From: Filosporella fistucella
Lineage: Eukaryota > Ascomycota > Leotiomycetes > Helotiales
Direction of reading: 5' to 3'
Assembly (NCBI GenBank): GCA_030077755.1
Contig: JAQJZZ010000015.1
Span: 2,170,001 to 2,234,000 of the forward strand
Length of the DNA: 64,000 nt
The notes beneath the pieces are model-generated. The model had not been told where the DNA came from and ran no database searches. It saw only the letters and a program-made list of their open reading frames with translations. Positions 49,822 to 62,326 of this stretch are shown here, in pieces (position 1 is the stretch's first letter; every line of letters begins with the position of its first letter). The position numbers and the translations under genes were made by a program.

Positions 49822-50923
49822 ATGGCCGACGCCCAAGCTACTCGTTTGCCTACGGCAAAGGAGATCGCGAATAATTTCAGTATTACTACTGCTGTTCCCA
49901 ACCGCGTCCTATTGACCTTTGCGGCGATCGGATTCTTGGTTATAGCTATTAAGGTGTTAAAATACATCAGCTTGATTCTGGATTTATTTATGCTCCCCGG
50001 TAGAAGCGTGAGTTTGCGACCCTTTTCTGAATCTGCAAGATTCTAATGGCTGCTAGCTTCGAAAGTATGGCAAGAAAGGTAGTTGGGTAGTTGTTACTGG
50101 TGCTTCTGATGGTATTGGGAAGGAATATGCCATCCAGCTCGCTCAAAAAGGTTTCAACCTGGTCCTAATCTCCCGGACTGCCTCGAAACTCGAGACTCTC
50201 GCCACGGAAATTCAACAGAAGTATGCTGGTGCAACTACACAATGCAAGACTCTCGCCATGGACTTCTCAAAGAACGACGAGGGCGATTATGCGAAACTTA
50301 AGGCACTGGTCGATGGCCTCGATGTTGCTATGTTGATCAACAATGTAGGACAAAGCCACAGTGTTCCTGTTCCATTTGTGCTCACACCAAAAGATGAGAT
50401 TAAGGATATCATTATGATCAATTGTCTTGCTACTCTCCGTGTCACACAAATCGTCGCCCCAGGAATGGTTCAGAGACGCCGCGGATTGATTCTTACTATG
50501 GGTTCTTTTGGTGGCCTTCTTCCTACCCCTCTTCTTGCTACATACTCCGGATCCAAAGCCTTCTTGCAACAGTGGTCTACAGCTCTTGGTGCGGAACTTG
50601 CTGGATCAGGTGTAGATGTCGAATTGGTCATTAGCTATCTCGTCACTAGTGCAATGTCTAAGATCCGCAAGACCAGCCTATCCATTCCGAACCCCAGGAA
50701 TTTTGTTCGAAGTGTTTTGACGAAGATCGGTCGTAGTGGTGGAGCTCAAAACACGGCATATACCAGCACGCCCTATTGGTCACATGCATTGATGCAGTGG
50801 TGGTTAGAGAACACTCTTGGCCTGGGAACTAAATTTGTGGTTATTCAGAACAGAAGGATGCATGAGAGTATCCGAAAGAGAGCGTTGAAGAAGGCTGAGC
50901 GGGATTCGAAGAAAAACACGTAA
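49822..50923 (+). CDS. ifa38: Very-long-chain 3-oxoacyl-CoA reductase
   Basis: Second enzyme of the microsomal fatty-acid elongation cycle (3-ketoacyl-CoA reductase, KCR), which supplies very-long-chain acyl groups for sphingolipids. Two exons: 49822-50007 and 50057-50923; 350 residues. The N-terminal hydrophobic segment [19 protein letters not shown] anchors it to the ER. The cofactor motif is [19 protein letters not shown] is present, and the catalytic block is [11 protein letters not shown] preceded by LATY (Tyr and Lys of the SDR active site). The product ends SKKNT, a KKxx-type ER retrieval signal, as known for this enzyme. The intron is 49 bases and keeps frame. It is divergent from erg28 and 700 bases before the nucleoporin gene. 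The gene symbol is by yeast homology. Confidence 0.93.
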
Positions 50924-51625
50924 GGGGAGAGCAAGAGTAAGGGGGCTCTGAAAAGAGTTTGGTGCCCTGTGAAAGTGGTATATAATTTAGTAGGTATGGA
51001 CTGCTCCTCAGTTTGCTCTGATGGCACCCGGGCCTCAACAACCAAAACGCTGGCTGGCGACTCACCAGCCATCTGAAATACCTTGCTTGCAGTCCAAATA
51101 TAGGAGTATCATAATTTAATGATCATGAACTTAAACAAACTGGAACGCAAGATTGCTGTTTAGAGGTTGCTTTTGTGGCTTTTTTTCATGTGAACCGACA
51201 TAACAAAGCCTTGCGAGGAGAAGCTCAAAGTAACGACATGAAACGGGTATCGTCTAAAAATCTTATCATGAATAGCCTGTCGAGCCTTGCTAGTCGAAAC
51301 CTTCCTATTGTCCTTTGGATTTCTGTGCTGCCTTTGGTCCTGGGTTTTAGTTCTTGCCCATTGCTATTGTCCTGACGCGGTCATGTGACCTAATTTTTTT
51401 TGACCCGACTTCGACAGAATAAGACCTGTGAGATCGCGTCTCGTCGAGGCGCATCCAGGTGTTTACAGCTCTCATCAACCACGAACAACCCTAAATCTCT
51501 CAGTCGCATACTCCACGACTCTCCATCTTCACTCGATTTAGCTTCTCATGTCGATTTCCTAGTCCAAAAACCTCGGCAGCGTCTGATACCGCGCAGCGCA
51601 GTTCGAATCTGAATCTCGAGCAACT
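50924..51625. other. Intergenic, promoter of the nucleoporin gene
   Basis: About 700 bases. GC-poor near 51390 with a T run, then a leader before ATG 51626. No gene seen. Confidence 0.5.
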
Positions 51626-54600
51626 ATGGCTTTTCCACCACAAACTCCCGCAAGGCCTTTACCAGGCGCATACCTTGCTACTCCAGCAGCTTCGAAGTAT
51701 CAAACTGGTGGTAGCCGTCCACCATTGTTTCAGTCCTCCAGTGGAAATGTGCAAGGGCAAAATCAAAACACTGGACAGACCAATCCCCAAAACCGCGAAC
51801 CTCCACGCCCGCAAGCCCTGAAACCCGTTCAGAGAGCTGCTAGAACCATAAATGATGTCCTGCAACGAGAAGCTAGCTTTCCAGATCTGGACAGTTATGT
51901 TCGACGTGAGTACGGTCCTTTGGGAATGAGAATATTGCTAACAGTAAACAGAGGGCATCTCTTCAGACTATGACCTCCCTAACAACACCACCGAAGCTGC
52001 CTGGGCACCGTTCCAACGAACAAAGATGTATGATATACCCGACCGGATCTTCGAGCAATATAATCGTGCTGCAGTGTCAACGATGATGGGGCTGTTCGCT
52101 GAATTGAACCATGCTTGGGTTACAATCGATAATGCGCTATACCTTTGGGACTACACCAATCCGAATCCTGAGGTCATTGGGTTTGAGGAACAGCCAAATA
52201 GTATTACAGCTGTAAAGCTGGTTATACCGCGCGCCGGAGTGTTCGTCAAGGATATTACGCATCTACTGGTAGTAGCTACGACCGCTGAGATGATCTTACT
52301 GGGAGTTGCTGCAAAGCTCGAGTCGACAAATATGGGAGGGAGGCTGGAAACTGCAGGTGTGATGAATGTATCTCTCTACCAAACGAGAATGCAGCTGTCC
52401 ATCCGCGGGATCAATGTGCAGGTTATCGAAGGTTCTGCAGCTACTGGACGCATCTTCTTCTCTGGGAGGGCAGACAACGAGATTTACGAGCTTACATATC
52501 AACAAGAGGAGAAGTGGTTCGCCAACAGATGTGGGAAAGTAAATCATACGAGTCCGGGATATACTTCACTGGTACCAGCAATTTGGGGTGGAAAGTCGCA
52601 AGAGCATGTCGTGCAATTGGTGGTTGATGACTCTCGAAGATTACTTTACACCCTGTCATCTGAATCTTCGATCCGAACATTTCATATGGACACCCCTACA
52701 ACTTTGCAACAAGTTATTGAGAAGAAGCGTCAAGAATGCCTTCGAGATATTAGTCACATGATCTCACAGTCTACTCTCCTCACAAACACCATGAAGATCT
52801 GCTCAATCAGCCCGATATCTGCAAGAGAAGGGTCAAAACTACATCTAATGGCCACCACGACTACTGGATGTAGACTATTCCTAAGTGCAACCCGAGGATA
52901 CGGATATCTGAGTGGACAGGGAGCACCTCAAAGCATGCAGGTACAACACATCAAATTCCCTCCACGGCTTGAACCAAGAGCTCCTGGTCAACAACTAGCT
53001 TACCCTGGAGCTGTTGAACCAGCCACGGAAACTTCATCGCTTGCTCTGGCATATACACAAACGGGACTTCGATTTCCACCAGGGTTGTTTTTCTGCTTCG
53101 TGCAAAAGACAGACAGTCAAGGTCGAGACTCTCTTTTCCTATCTGGTCCTGATACAGGAAGGATAGCAGCGCAAGCTCGCGACCTCACTGCTCAAGCCTC
53201 AAAATACTATGAACAAGCTTGTTGGATTCCACTAAACAGCCACGCCGAGGATGTTGGTCTCGTCACTACCCCGTTCGCTGCAGCTATCCAGCCCATCGGA
53301 TTTGGAAACGAGCTAGCAGTTCAATATGATGAAGCACCACAGGAAGTCGCCATTTTGACCAATACTGGCGTGCATATCATCAGAAGACGACGACTAGTGG
53401 ATATTTTTGCAGCAGCCATTCGAAATCAAGGCGGCGATGATGGGCTTGAAAACGAGATCAAGAAATTCATTCGAAACTATGGCCGAGCTGAAACTACTGC
53501 TACTGCATTGGCCGTTGCTTGTGGGCAAGGAAATGATGTCGCACCTGGTGACCCAAGAATTGCTCGAGCCAGCAACCCTGAAACCCTCGATCTTGCCCGA
53601 AAGTGCTTTGTTGAATTTGGAGGACGGCCTTCCTTGAACGAAAACATGGTGTCGGAACCATCACAGGCGGTTGACAACGTGAGACCTTCATCGCGACATG
53701 AAGGGCTTGCTTTGTACATGGGTAGACTTGTTCGATCGTTGTGGAAGGCACAAGTCATTACCCAGAAGGTGCCATCTTCCAATGCTGGGCCTATACAAAT
53801 AACACCCACTGTGCCTCTTGCGAAACTTACCGCAGTACAAGAAGATCTTTCCAAGCTAGCAGCTTTCCTGGAGAAAAATAAATCATTTATTGAAGGCCTT
53901 GCTGGTCCAGAGGGTCTCCAACGAGTTGCAAGTCAACAAGAAGAGATTGCCCTTCAAGGCGAACACCAAGCATTGCATTCTCTTCAGAAGCTAAACTCCA
54001 GCATCATTGAAGGTATCTCATTCGTCCAGATGCTGTTCGATGAGCGGGTAGATGAGATTTGGACTTCACTTGATGACATCGTCAAGCAACGTCTTCGGGA
54101 TCTCACCTTCGAGATTCTGTTCTCCTCAGACCAAGGCAAGGATCTTGCTAAAGTCTTGGTGAAGGCTATTGTCAACCGAAACATTGCCAATGGCTCAAAT
54201 GTGGATACCGTTGCTGATGCTCTACGACGCCGTTGCGGAAGCTTCTGTAGCGCTGATGATGTTATTATCTTCAAAGCACAAGAGCAGCTCAAGAAGGCAT
54301 CCGAGGTTGGTGCCAATAGTGATATGGGACGTAAACTTCTCAATGAGAGTCTGAAGCTCTTCCAATCCGTTGCTGGTGCCCTCTCGTATGAAAACCTGGA
54401 GAACGCTGCAGACCAGTTCACTTCCCTTCAATTTTATGCCGGTGCCATCAGTCTGGCTCTTCTCGTTGCTCGCGAATCGGACCGTGGTAACAGAGCCCTC
54501 TCATGGCTTAATGAGGGCAAACCCCTTGATGATGGTCGAATCCCGCTTTATGCCTTCCGTAAATCATGCTATGATCTCGTCCATCGCATTCTATTGGCTG

Positions 54601-55826
54601 TCGACGCTGCTACAAGCCTGGAGCCGGAAATGATAGATGGCCGACCTACACTCGCTGCTACCAAGCGCAACGAAGCCCACTCCGTGGTCAATGACTCCGA
54701 TGATGAATTGTTCCAATTCGACCTTTATGAGTGGTACTTGAGTCAAGGATGGATTGATATGCTGTTGGCTGTCAATTCCAGCTTTGTCATCCAATTCCTT
54801 ACCAAATCTGCAACAACGAGCGTTGAGAGAGCCGATCTTCTTTGGAAATTTTACGTGCATCGAGGAAACTTCTTCAATGCCGCCAATGTCCAGTTTGAGT
54901 TGGCCAGTAGCGATTTCCCGGTACCACTTGCTAAGCGTATTGAATATCTCAGTAGAGCGAAAGCAAATGCTTCAGCTGAGACCATTGGTGTCGTTCGACA
55001 GGTTCGACAAGCATTACTCTATAATATTACAGAGCTTCTTGACGTGGCCAACATTCAAGATGAGCTGCTTCACCGGTTGAGGAATGATAATCGCATTGAT
55101 GCCCAGAGGATGGCAGAGGTCATCCAGCAGCTCGACGGTCCCATCTTGAATTGTTCTGATGTAAGTTGCTTACAGATGTCTCTTGAACCATGCTAATGTA
55201 CCCAGCTCTTTAATGAGTACGCCGATCAGGCTTCGTATCATGATATTTGTCTCACCATATACGAAATCGCGAACCACACCAACGAAGCTGACATCCGCGC
55301 CAGCTGGCAGGCTCTCATAGACAGCATTCACGAACGTATCGTCAAGGAGGGTCAGAATGCCACACAGCAACCATATGAGGCTATCATCACCGAGGTTCAA
55401 GAAATGGCTGCTCGACTCTCACACTCGGAATCAACCTTCTCACCGCATATCCTCATCCCCATGCTTGAGTCTTATGCCGTTGACAACCCCACCACACCTG
55501 GTCCCCGAACCTGGCTACCAGATCTATTCATCTCGGTTCAATTCCCATTTGAGACACAGGTTTCCATCTTACAAAGCATGTGGATTAACAATATCGCACC
55601 TTTTACTCATCGTAACCGCAGAGTACTTGCTGAGCATATCACCTATATCCTTCAACAATGGTATGAAGAGTGCGTGAAAACCAACAGTATTCTCTTCGGC
55701 AGCGAGAACAACGCTAGAGATGTTGAGGAGATACTTGCACTGATGGCAGAGGAAGGCGGATTAGATGGTGATAATAGGGCCGCAGTAGTTGAGCTGCGCC
55801 GAAGGCTACAGAGGAGTTTCAGATAA
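51626..55826 (+). CDS. nup170: Nucleoporin of the Nup155/Nup170 family
   Basis: Inner-ring scaffold nucleoporin of the nuclear pore complex. Three exons: 51626-51905, 51952-55160 and 55206-55826; 4110 bases, 1369 residues, normal for the family. A disordered N-terminal 70 residues (Gln, Asn, Pro-rich) is followed by the beta-propeller region at about 90-560. Landmarks are DVLQREASFPDLDSYV, LPNNTTEAAWAPFQRTK, LNHAWVTIDNALYLWDY and the long WD-like stretch. An alpha-solenoid follows to the C-terminus (FQFDLYEWYLSQGW, then the conserved LLWKFYVHRGNFFNAANVQ, ending RRRLQRSF). Introns are 46 and 45 bases. Both joins are required: without exon 3 the frame would end in ten intron-encoded residues and the solenoid would be cut. 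No defect seen. Confidence 0.95.
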
Positions 55827-56441
55827 TTCATGTGCAGCTTGAAGCAGTGTTATCTGGTGCAGATAGGACGAGTAGCCTTGGATAGTGGTTATAATACGGA
55901 CACAGACGGGAGCCAAAAAGAACAACGAGAAAGGCATATTTGGCGTATGGAGCATTCTACTTTGAGATTGTGGAGGGGATATTTTTGCTTTCTGAGAGGA
56001 GACAAAGGGTGGATGAGAAAGAACATGAAAATCAGAGGAAAGAGTCTGCTTGAGCGGAAATTCTTGTGCAAATGCATAGGCATGAGTGGTGTGCGTAAAA
56101 CGCATAAGTGGATGCATTTAGTGTATTTTAGAGAGAGTTGAGAAAGAGATACCATGAGATTGGTTTTGAGAGGATCCTTTCAAGACACGCCGCCTTTGGT
56201 ACGGTGTTTCTGTGACTCGATACAAAAGTTGATATATTGCTTGACAGCCACAACAAATGATTCAATTCTTGATTGCTTTTAAGTTTAACATTTCAACAGA
56301 CTTCATGATACTCATTATCATTTCCAAACCGGAAGAAATACCGCGGAGCTGTCACACCCAACCCGATGTCAAATGTGAATTCTCCTCCATTTTCCTACCT
56401 CACAGAACCACACCACCCTTCCTTCTTCCACCTAAACCCCC
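55827..56441. other. Intergenic between convergent genes
   Basis: About 615 bases, 3' flanks of the nucleoporin and PLC genes. ORFs in here are unsupported. Confidence 0.5.
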
Positions 56442-58211
56442 TCAAACATCCACAATCTCACACCTCAACAGCAAACTACACCTCGTCTCCGCACCCCTCA
56501 AATCCAACATACGCACAAACAGCCACTCCCCCGTCTTCAGATACAACAACCTCACACACGTCACAGCCAACACTGGATTAGCCTTAAAGCTATCATCACT
56601 CTTAATCAGCAGTCTCAAGAAAACCAACTCATTATCTTCATATTCCCATTCAAGCGTCTCGTCCCAGATCGGGTCTTCGACGGGGGGATTCTCGCCGTGG
56701 TGCAGGAAGGAGAGATGATGGTGTTTATATGCTGCGGTTTTACGCTTGGGATGCTCGCTGTCTAAGGTTGAGGGGTGCATGAGAGTAGCTGTTACGTAGG
56801 GTTTTATCTTGTCGTCTTCATCTCGGCCGTGGAGGGGGATGTCTGTTGCGCCTGCAATGTGGACGATTAATTTCTTTTTCCTCGATGAGTTGGTTAATTG
56901 GCCTGAGCCGCCGGCACAGAGAGCAGCGGGCTTGAGGACATAGCCATCTGTGCCGCTGAATAGAGCTTCGTTTAGCTGCATGCCTGCTCCGAAGGTTTGC
57001 CAGTTTAGAGCACAGATCTGGGCGCCTACACCCCAGAAGGGAACAGGATTTAGATTAGCGGAGGTGATGCGAGTGCCTTTGGGAAAGACACGCATGAGGT
57101 GTTGGGAATTGTGGATGCTGATTTTGGCTTTGGCTTCTGGGGTTGCGATTTTAGGAGATAGGCCCGTCTCGGATACGTTGATTAGATGGTGATGTGGCCC
57201 TTGGTACATTGATGGATCGTCATACCATGTATTGTCGGACGGCTTCACAGACTGGGCATAGATTCCTAGAGCGGCTAGCTCAGGAGCAATGATAGTTGCT
57301 GGAGCGGCTTTCTTCTTTTCTTTGTATGCTTTCTTTGCGGCTTTCTCTTCTTCGTTTTCAGATTCAGAAGAATCATCCGAGGAGTCTGTGTCTGAGGGTT
57401 GATGATGTTCGACTATGACCACTATTTTGGAACCGAGTTCTGAGAGCAAGACATGAGAATCTCCACCTTCTTGCTCGTTGTGGCCTTCTTGACGGATGGC
57501 TTCGCTCAAAAGACGATCACCCCACGTTTCTTTCATAATATCGACAAGGCGAAGTTGGCCCTGGGTACCGCAATGATTCTCAAGTGAAAGTAGAATAGGA
57601 GCTGCTCTATTGCCTTGCTCTTGCGTAGCATTCGCAGCTTCTCGATCGACGCAATCACGAATCGTCTCACAGACAGAGCGGAAGCTGATATGGGATACGA
57701 GCGTATAGCCGTGAGTGACTTTCGGTTCAAGAGGCTCGTCATCGTTATCCCAAGCATCGATTTCTACACACCGAGAGCCAGTCTCAAGCGCGATCTTATA
57801 TGCCTCAGCTGAAGAGCCGCCATATAATTGATGTGCCATAAGATACGTGTTGTGCGACGAGCTGATGAAATATTCCGGTAAAGGATGAGAGCGATCTGTC
57901 AGATGCTCCGGGACGTTGATATGTGGTTTATGTAAAAGTTCTTTGAGCGACTCGGTTGCCTCGTCCAGATTCTCAAGTCCGGCATCTTGAGTTGAGAGGA
58001 CCTTTTGGTGAACTAGGAATGATTTCAACGCATGGGATACTCGCAGCTCATTCTTCGTGATTGCTGTTTGGCGAGCACTATGGCCACCTCCCGCTACGGT
58101 TGCTGTGGTAGTCTCTTCTCCTTTCTCATCATTGTCTTCCGCTTTCTTAGACCTAGAAAATGGATTGAACCCAGATAGGCGTGAAGTAAGACTTGATGCT
58201 GGTTCCGTCAT
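56442..58211 (-). CDS. Phosphoinositide-specific phospholipase C
   Basis: Hydrolyses phosphatidylinositol phosphates to inositol phosphates and diacylglycerol in calcium signalling. Single exon, 589 residues from ATG 58211 (MTEPASSLTSRLSG); a longer frame to 58268 is open but lacks a better start. Order: a polar N-terminus, a possible EF-hand-like helical region (LVHQKVLSTQDAG), and the X domain from about 115 with SSSHNTYL (catalytic His), CVEIDAWD and HGYTLVSHISF (second His). An acidic linker follows (TDTDSSDDSSESENEEE), then the Y domain (ANLNPVPFWGVGAQICALNWQ, ALFSGTDGYVLKP) and a C2 domain (LIVHIAGATDIP, WDETLEWEY). The short size and lack of a PH domain fit fungal PLCs. It is divergent from the repeat peptide gene. 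Confidence 0.93.
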   Translation of the reverse strand: MTEPASSLTSRLSGFNPFSRSKKAEDNDEKGEETTTATVAGGGHSARQTAITKNELRVSHALKSFLVHQKVLSTQDAGLENLDEATESLKELLHKPHINVPEHLTDRSHPLPEYFISSSHNTYLMAHQLYGGSSAEAYKIALETGSRCVEIDAWDNDDEPLEPKVTHGYTLVSHISFRSVCETIRDCVDREAANATQEQGNRAAPILLSLENHCGTQGQLRLVDIMKETWGDRLLSEAIRQEGHNEQEGGDSHVLLSELGSKIVVIVEHHQPSDTDSSDDSSESENEEEKAAKKAYKEKKKAAPATIIAPELAALGIYAQSVKPSDNTWYDDPSMYQGPHHHLINVSETGLSPKIATPEAKAKISIHNSQHLMRVFPKGTRITSANLNPVPFWGVGAQICALNWQTFGAGMQLNEALFSGTDGYVLKPAALCAGGSGQLTNSSRKKKLIVHIAGATDIPLHGRDEDDKIKPYVTATLMHPSTLDSEHPKRKTAAYKHHHLSFLHHGENPPVEDPIWDETLEWEYEDNELVFLRLLIKSDDSFKANPVLAVTCVRLLYLKTGEWLFVRMLDLRGAETRCSLLLRCEIVDV

Positions 58212-58926
58212 GTTTTGAGACGATGTTGGTTCAAAGTTTTGGTACTTGAAATGTGCTACAGAGAACAAACTTCTCCTAATATGTTCGAGGGGTAGAGTGT
58301 TTACTGGCCTTTTTGTGTACCGTGAAACCTTGATTCGGGCTGACCGATGCAGCTGGGAAGTAGGTGGAGAGACTCCCCACTTGGCTGATGCGTCGCCAAG
58401 AAACAGTCAGACCACGTGATCTGATTTCGAGCCCTCTTATGTGTTGCTTTCTAGAGCTCAAAAAATTAACAAATCTTGACAATGCAAGTTTACATTAGGC
58501 GGGACTACGGACCGGTCATGAGTAGACCACTCAACGGAAGGGCATGGATGCTGATATATCACGTGTCATGGTCTGACTTCCTGTCTAGGTAGTAGTCTAG
58601 GTGTACGAAGTATGTCTCGATCTCAGCTTAAACTGATCTGAATCTGGAATTAACGGTGAGCGAAGCATGCTCAATTATCTCACAAACTCAGACAATACAA
58701 GAGGAAGAGATTCTACTCATGACACCGCAGACTTGTGGTACGATTACCCTAACACGAGCCGGTATTGGGCGTTACACTTAATCATCAGCTGAGAGAGGTA
58801 CGTGGTATATAAGCATCTCTCATCATGACGGTACTCCCTCTCTAATTTCCCCTTCACTTGGCTAGAGCCTCCTTGAAGCCACAGTCCAGGAACGGATGCA
58901 ATCATAATCATAAGTTCTCATTCGTA
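58212..58926. promoter_or_regulatory. Shared upstream region of the PLC and repeat-peptide genes
   Basis: About 715 bases between opposite starts. CACGTG palindromes at 58413-58418 and 58560-58565, 147 bases apart, both read ATCACGTG on one strand and are candidate bHLH sites. A TATA-like stretch (GTATATAAG) lies near 58804. Confidence 0.45.
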
Positions 58927-59219
58927 ATGCATTTCATTCCCTTCCTCATAGGTGAGCGAGCCACCATACCACATTCGAACAGCCGGCTCCTAATGCCAAA
59001 CCAGGTTGCATGATGCTCTCCAGTATCCTCGCAGCTCCTATAACCAACCCGAATCCTACAGCTGTAACCATCGAAAGGGACCAGAACGGAGGTGTAGATT
59101 CGGGTGGAACAGGATATCATAATAGTCGATCGACCATGAACGAGATATCTGAACGAGGAGGAGTAGGCAGCGGCGGGACTGGAATAACCAATGCTGAAGT
59201 TGATGGACCTCCGAAATAA
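58927..59219 (+). CDS. Small secreted Gly-rich peptide with imperfect repeats
   Basis: Predicted secreted protein, no family known. Exon 1 (58927-58951) starts MHFIPFLI. A 53-base intron (GTGAGC, branch-like CTAAT, AACCAG) joins in frame to 59005-59219. Together they give 79 residues with a signal peptide ending near ILAAPI. The mature part contains two copies of a Gly-rich motif: NGGVDSGGTGYHN and RGGVGSGGTGITN. Directly downstream, after the stop at 59217-59219 and in the next frame, a third copy reads RGEGGDGGTGLIN and is followed by IIADGAPNK, parallel to AEVDGPPK of copy two. It stays open to 59349. Removing one A of the AAA run at 59214-59216 would join all three. So the annotated end is either a real stop or an indel. 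Confidence 0.5.
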
Positions 59220-59349
59220 GACCGGGAGAAGAAACGAATGGGTAGAAGTTCCATCGAACAAGATATCTGAACGGGGAGAGGGAGGGGATGGAGGTACTGG
59301 GTTAATAAATATAATTGCGGACGGGGCACCAAATAAAATGCGGAAATGA
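59075..59349 (+). repeat. Three imperfect Gly-rich coding repeats
   Basis: Three copies of a roughly 45-base core. Copies two and three are flanked by the same leader (agatatctgaacg) about 117 bases apart. Copies one and two share a frame; copy three is shifted by one base. Divergence is highest at third codon positions, which suggests selection on the protein. Confidence 0.55.
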
Positions 59350-62326
59350 GTTGAGTGGGAAGTGGTGGGGAGGTGAAGCATCAGTATAAGGAAGATGAGG
59401 CATGTTAGGAAAAAATTAAGAAACTTCTGTGGAACTTTTCACCTGAAGTTTATATTGAGTTAGAAATGCCCTGCGAGCATACACATCTGCATGATAGCGA
59501 ACCTCTAAAATGTGAACGTTGCAATTGTTTGGGTACGGATGTCAGGAAACACTCGGAGTGACCTTCATCCCCTCGATCTTGTTTGTCCCAGATTTGCTCT
59601 TGAGCTTTACCTATTGATAAAAGCCTGGTAAAGTTCCTGGCTCAACCTTTTCTCAGAATAGTTGTGAGGCCGAAAAAGAAGATCCATATAATTTGATATT
59701 GGTTTGAGGGGGCAGTATGTGCAGCTTGGGGTTCAACTTTGAGAGTTTGATGCTCTGGATGATGCCATGTTGATTTCAGGCGTGAATCAAATCTAGAAGA
59801 CTGTACGGCAAGAGAAGTTGCGTATAGAAGATGTGTCCCAAAGAGAATAGACTTCAGCCGGCAAAAGAAAAATGAGAGAGAGGAGAGCATGCCTACCTTT
59901 TAGACCGACGGAGCGTTTTGGTTGCACCCTAGCTCACTATCTTGTTAGTCTCTTTTGAGACCTTAGCCACAGTCCAAAGCATTGTTGGATCCAGGCAGAG
60001 CCGCTTCCTCTCCTTATTTTGAACAACGGCATATCAACTTGGGTCCAGGTGGTCTCAACTCCACCAGTCCGCTTCCCTTACACTTGACTTATAGAAATCA
60101 TATTATACTCTCTTAGCTTTCCTCACTCAGCTGCTCACTATTGCTCCTCCGACCTCTTAATGGCTGACACTGCCTATGTCACGAAATGTCAGAAATGCAA
60201 TTGGAAAAGCGAAGGAAGCATGCACTTAAAGCATCAAAGACTCTCGATCAATCATCGGTTCTCTGCCACAATAGGTACAATGGAGTCTTTATTCATGCAC
60301 GAAACCCCGGAGGCTGAAAAACGCACGAACTCCGCCAAAAAATGAGCTGGATCCCGAGGTCGAGACCACTCTTAATAAAGGGTCCTTTCAGATACATGTA
60401 TGCGATTCAACACTTCATTGCTTAGACATGATCTCAACTTGGTCGAAAGAGGTCAAGCATGTCGTGGATTTCGATGGCAGCGAGAGCTACGTCCAAGCTT
60501 GAGTCTTGACACAGGTGGAGATGACTTGGTCGTCACGGAAACTTATGCTTTATTCGGATACAGAGTTCATTGAGCATCTGGCGGCTTGTACTCATGCTCA
60601 AATTCTTCTTGGTCCGGAAGAGATCGACATGCATGCTCAACTGTGAAGCAGTTGCACATTTTGTCGAGAGTGCTGATATCGATCTTTGCGCGATCCTACA
60701 GAAGCGAATTTGATGTCGCGTCCTCGCGCGGAGTCAGCTCCGACGTGGACCTTCCTGATGTGCGTTTGGGGCGTTTATTGTCTTTCAGGAAATAAATATC
60801 TGTGGTGCAGTCAGAGGAGATTATGCATTGATGACCTCTGGCCTCTTTCGTACCCTACAGGTTTTACGCACCCCACGTGCGTGACGTGCCATACGTGCTA
60901 AACGTGGATGCACTAGTAGCGGTCTTTATACTCGTGCAATGGACTCACTTTATTCCTCAATTGGCACTCGTTGTACCAGAGTTATACAAGGTGTATGACG
61001 ATAGATTTTAGATTTTTTCTCATTTTCTACGCCTTCATGTCAGCGTTTAATATTCGATTTCTTTCTCCATCTCAGGGGACAAACTTTGTTTCTCTCTTTA
61101 GACCTTATTCAAATCATTGACAAGCAGTATTCCGGACGATGCCACTAGGTACATTGCATTTCAGAACATTGTGCCTTCCAATTTCAGACACCGGTCCACC
61201 ATCTTAGAATTTGTGTTACAATCTGACCTCTCTCAATCCATCGCTATTTGTGTTATCTGAATTTGGACCTACTAAGCGCCGACTGGAGTCCTACAATACT
61301 GCAAATACACTGGCTTCTGTCGAAGTTGTTGCCTCCTCGTGTTACAACACGAGTCTGAAGGTATCACGTGGAACGCAAACTTCTCCCATGCATACCCAAC
61401 TTCTACTATTATGCAGGCCACCGACAGGATCGAATCACAATCATATGAGTTTCAGCTCTTTGTTTCCATCAGCTTCTCACATTGCATCCTCTTCCTACAA
61501 AATATGATTGTCAGAATGCGAACTGCATGGCATGATAGTCAAGCGACTCAATCATGTTCGTCTCGTGATGACGCCGAGCAAGGCTGACACCCGTATCCTC
61601 ACCCACACCTCTCTTAGCTGAAATAATCCTCTAGAATTCTGATCTCACTATTCGTCTTCCAATCTTCCAATCTTCCGCCTGCAGGCCTCGGTAGTTCATT
61701 GCCACGGTGGGTCTCCCCACAACTGCGCCGCACCCAAAATAACACAAGGTATGGAAGCATGCTAGACATGGAGTAAGCTTAAAATTTAAGCTCTATAGGT
61801 TACGTTTGGATATGTATGTAATGAATGACGAAATGCAGCTTTAAATGAACTGCACGGATTGGCGTATTATGCATGTTTGCCGTTGGGACAGAAACCTACC
61901 TGCTGCACGGTTCACGTTATATTCATCTGACAAACACATCTTCTCAGCAAGAAGCTTAGTTAGTCGGTGTGAGATCTCTCTCTACTTTGGCTTCGCTGAA
62001 TTTTATACAGCTGTGAAGTATCACGAGAAGGCAACTGTTTAATTTATAGACTCAGCCACATCTCTCCACACTTCGTATCAGACAATGTGTTTCTTGGCCT
62101 TCTCCTCATCTTATTGCTCAGAATCCTTCTGCAGCCTTGTGTTGGCAAATGATCAGCTTCGTGAGAATCACCATGTTCAGCTGTTGGCAGATACGGCTGT
62201 GGTGAGTGTTAGATCTCTCTTCCATATCTATAAGAACTCCCCTTCCCGTCCCCGAGATGTATTCAATCCATACGCATCAATAACATCATCTCAAATTCAA
62301 ATTCAAGCTATCTCACATCTTTCATC
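59350..62326. other. Gene-poor accessory region
   Basis: About 3 kb. At 60160-60660 several frames on the plus strand carry coding-like pieces (QIHVCDSTLHCLDM, IEHLAACTHAQILLGPEE) broken by stops and frame changes. This may be a decayed gene, and I do not recognise the family. The upstream flank of 62327 has a TATA-like TCTATAAG near 62225. A cttccaat microsatellite lies near 61655. Nothing else is supported. Confidence 0.4.

Noticed and set aside
53477..53854. 125-codon antisense ORF inside the nucleoporin gene
   Set aside because: Shadow of a strongly supported coding frame on the other strand.
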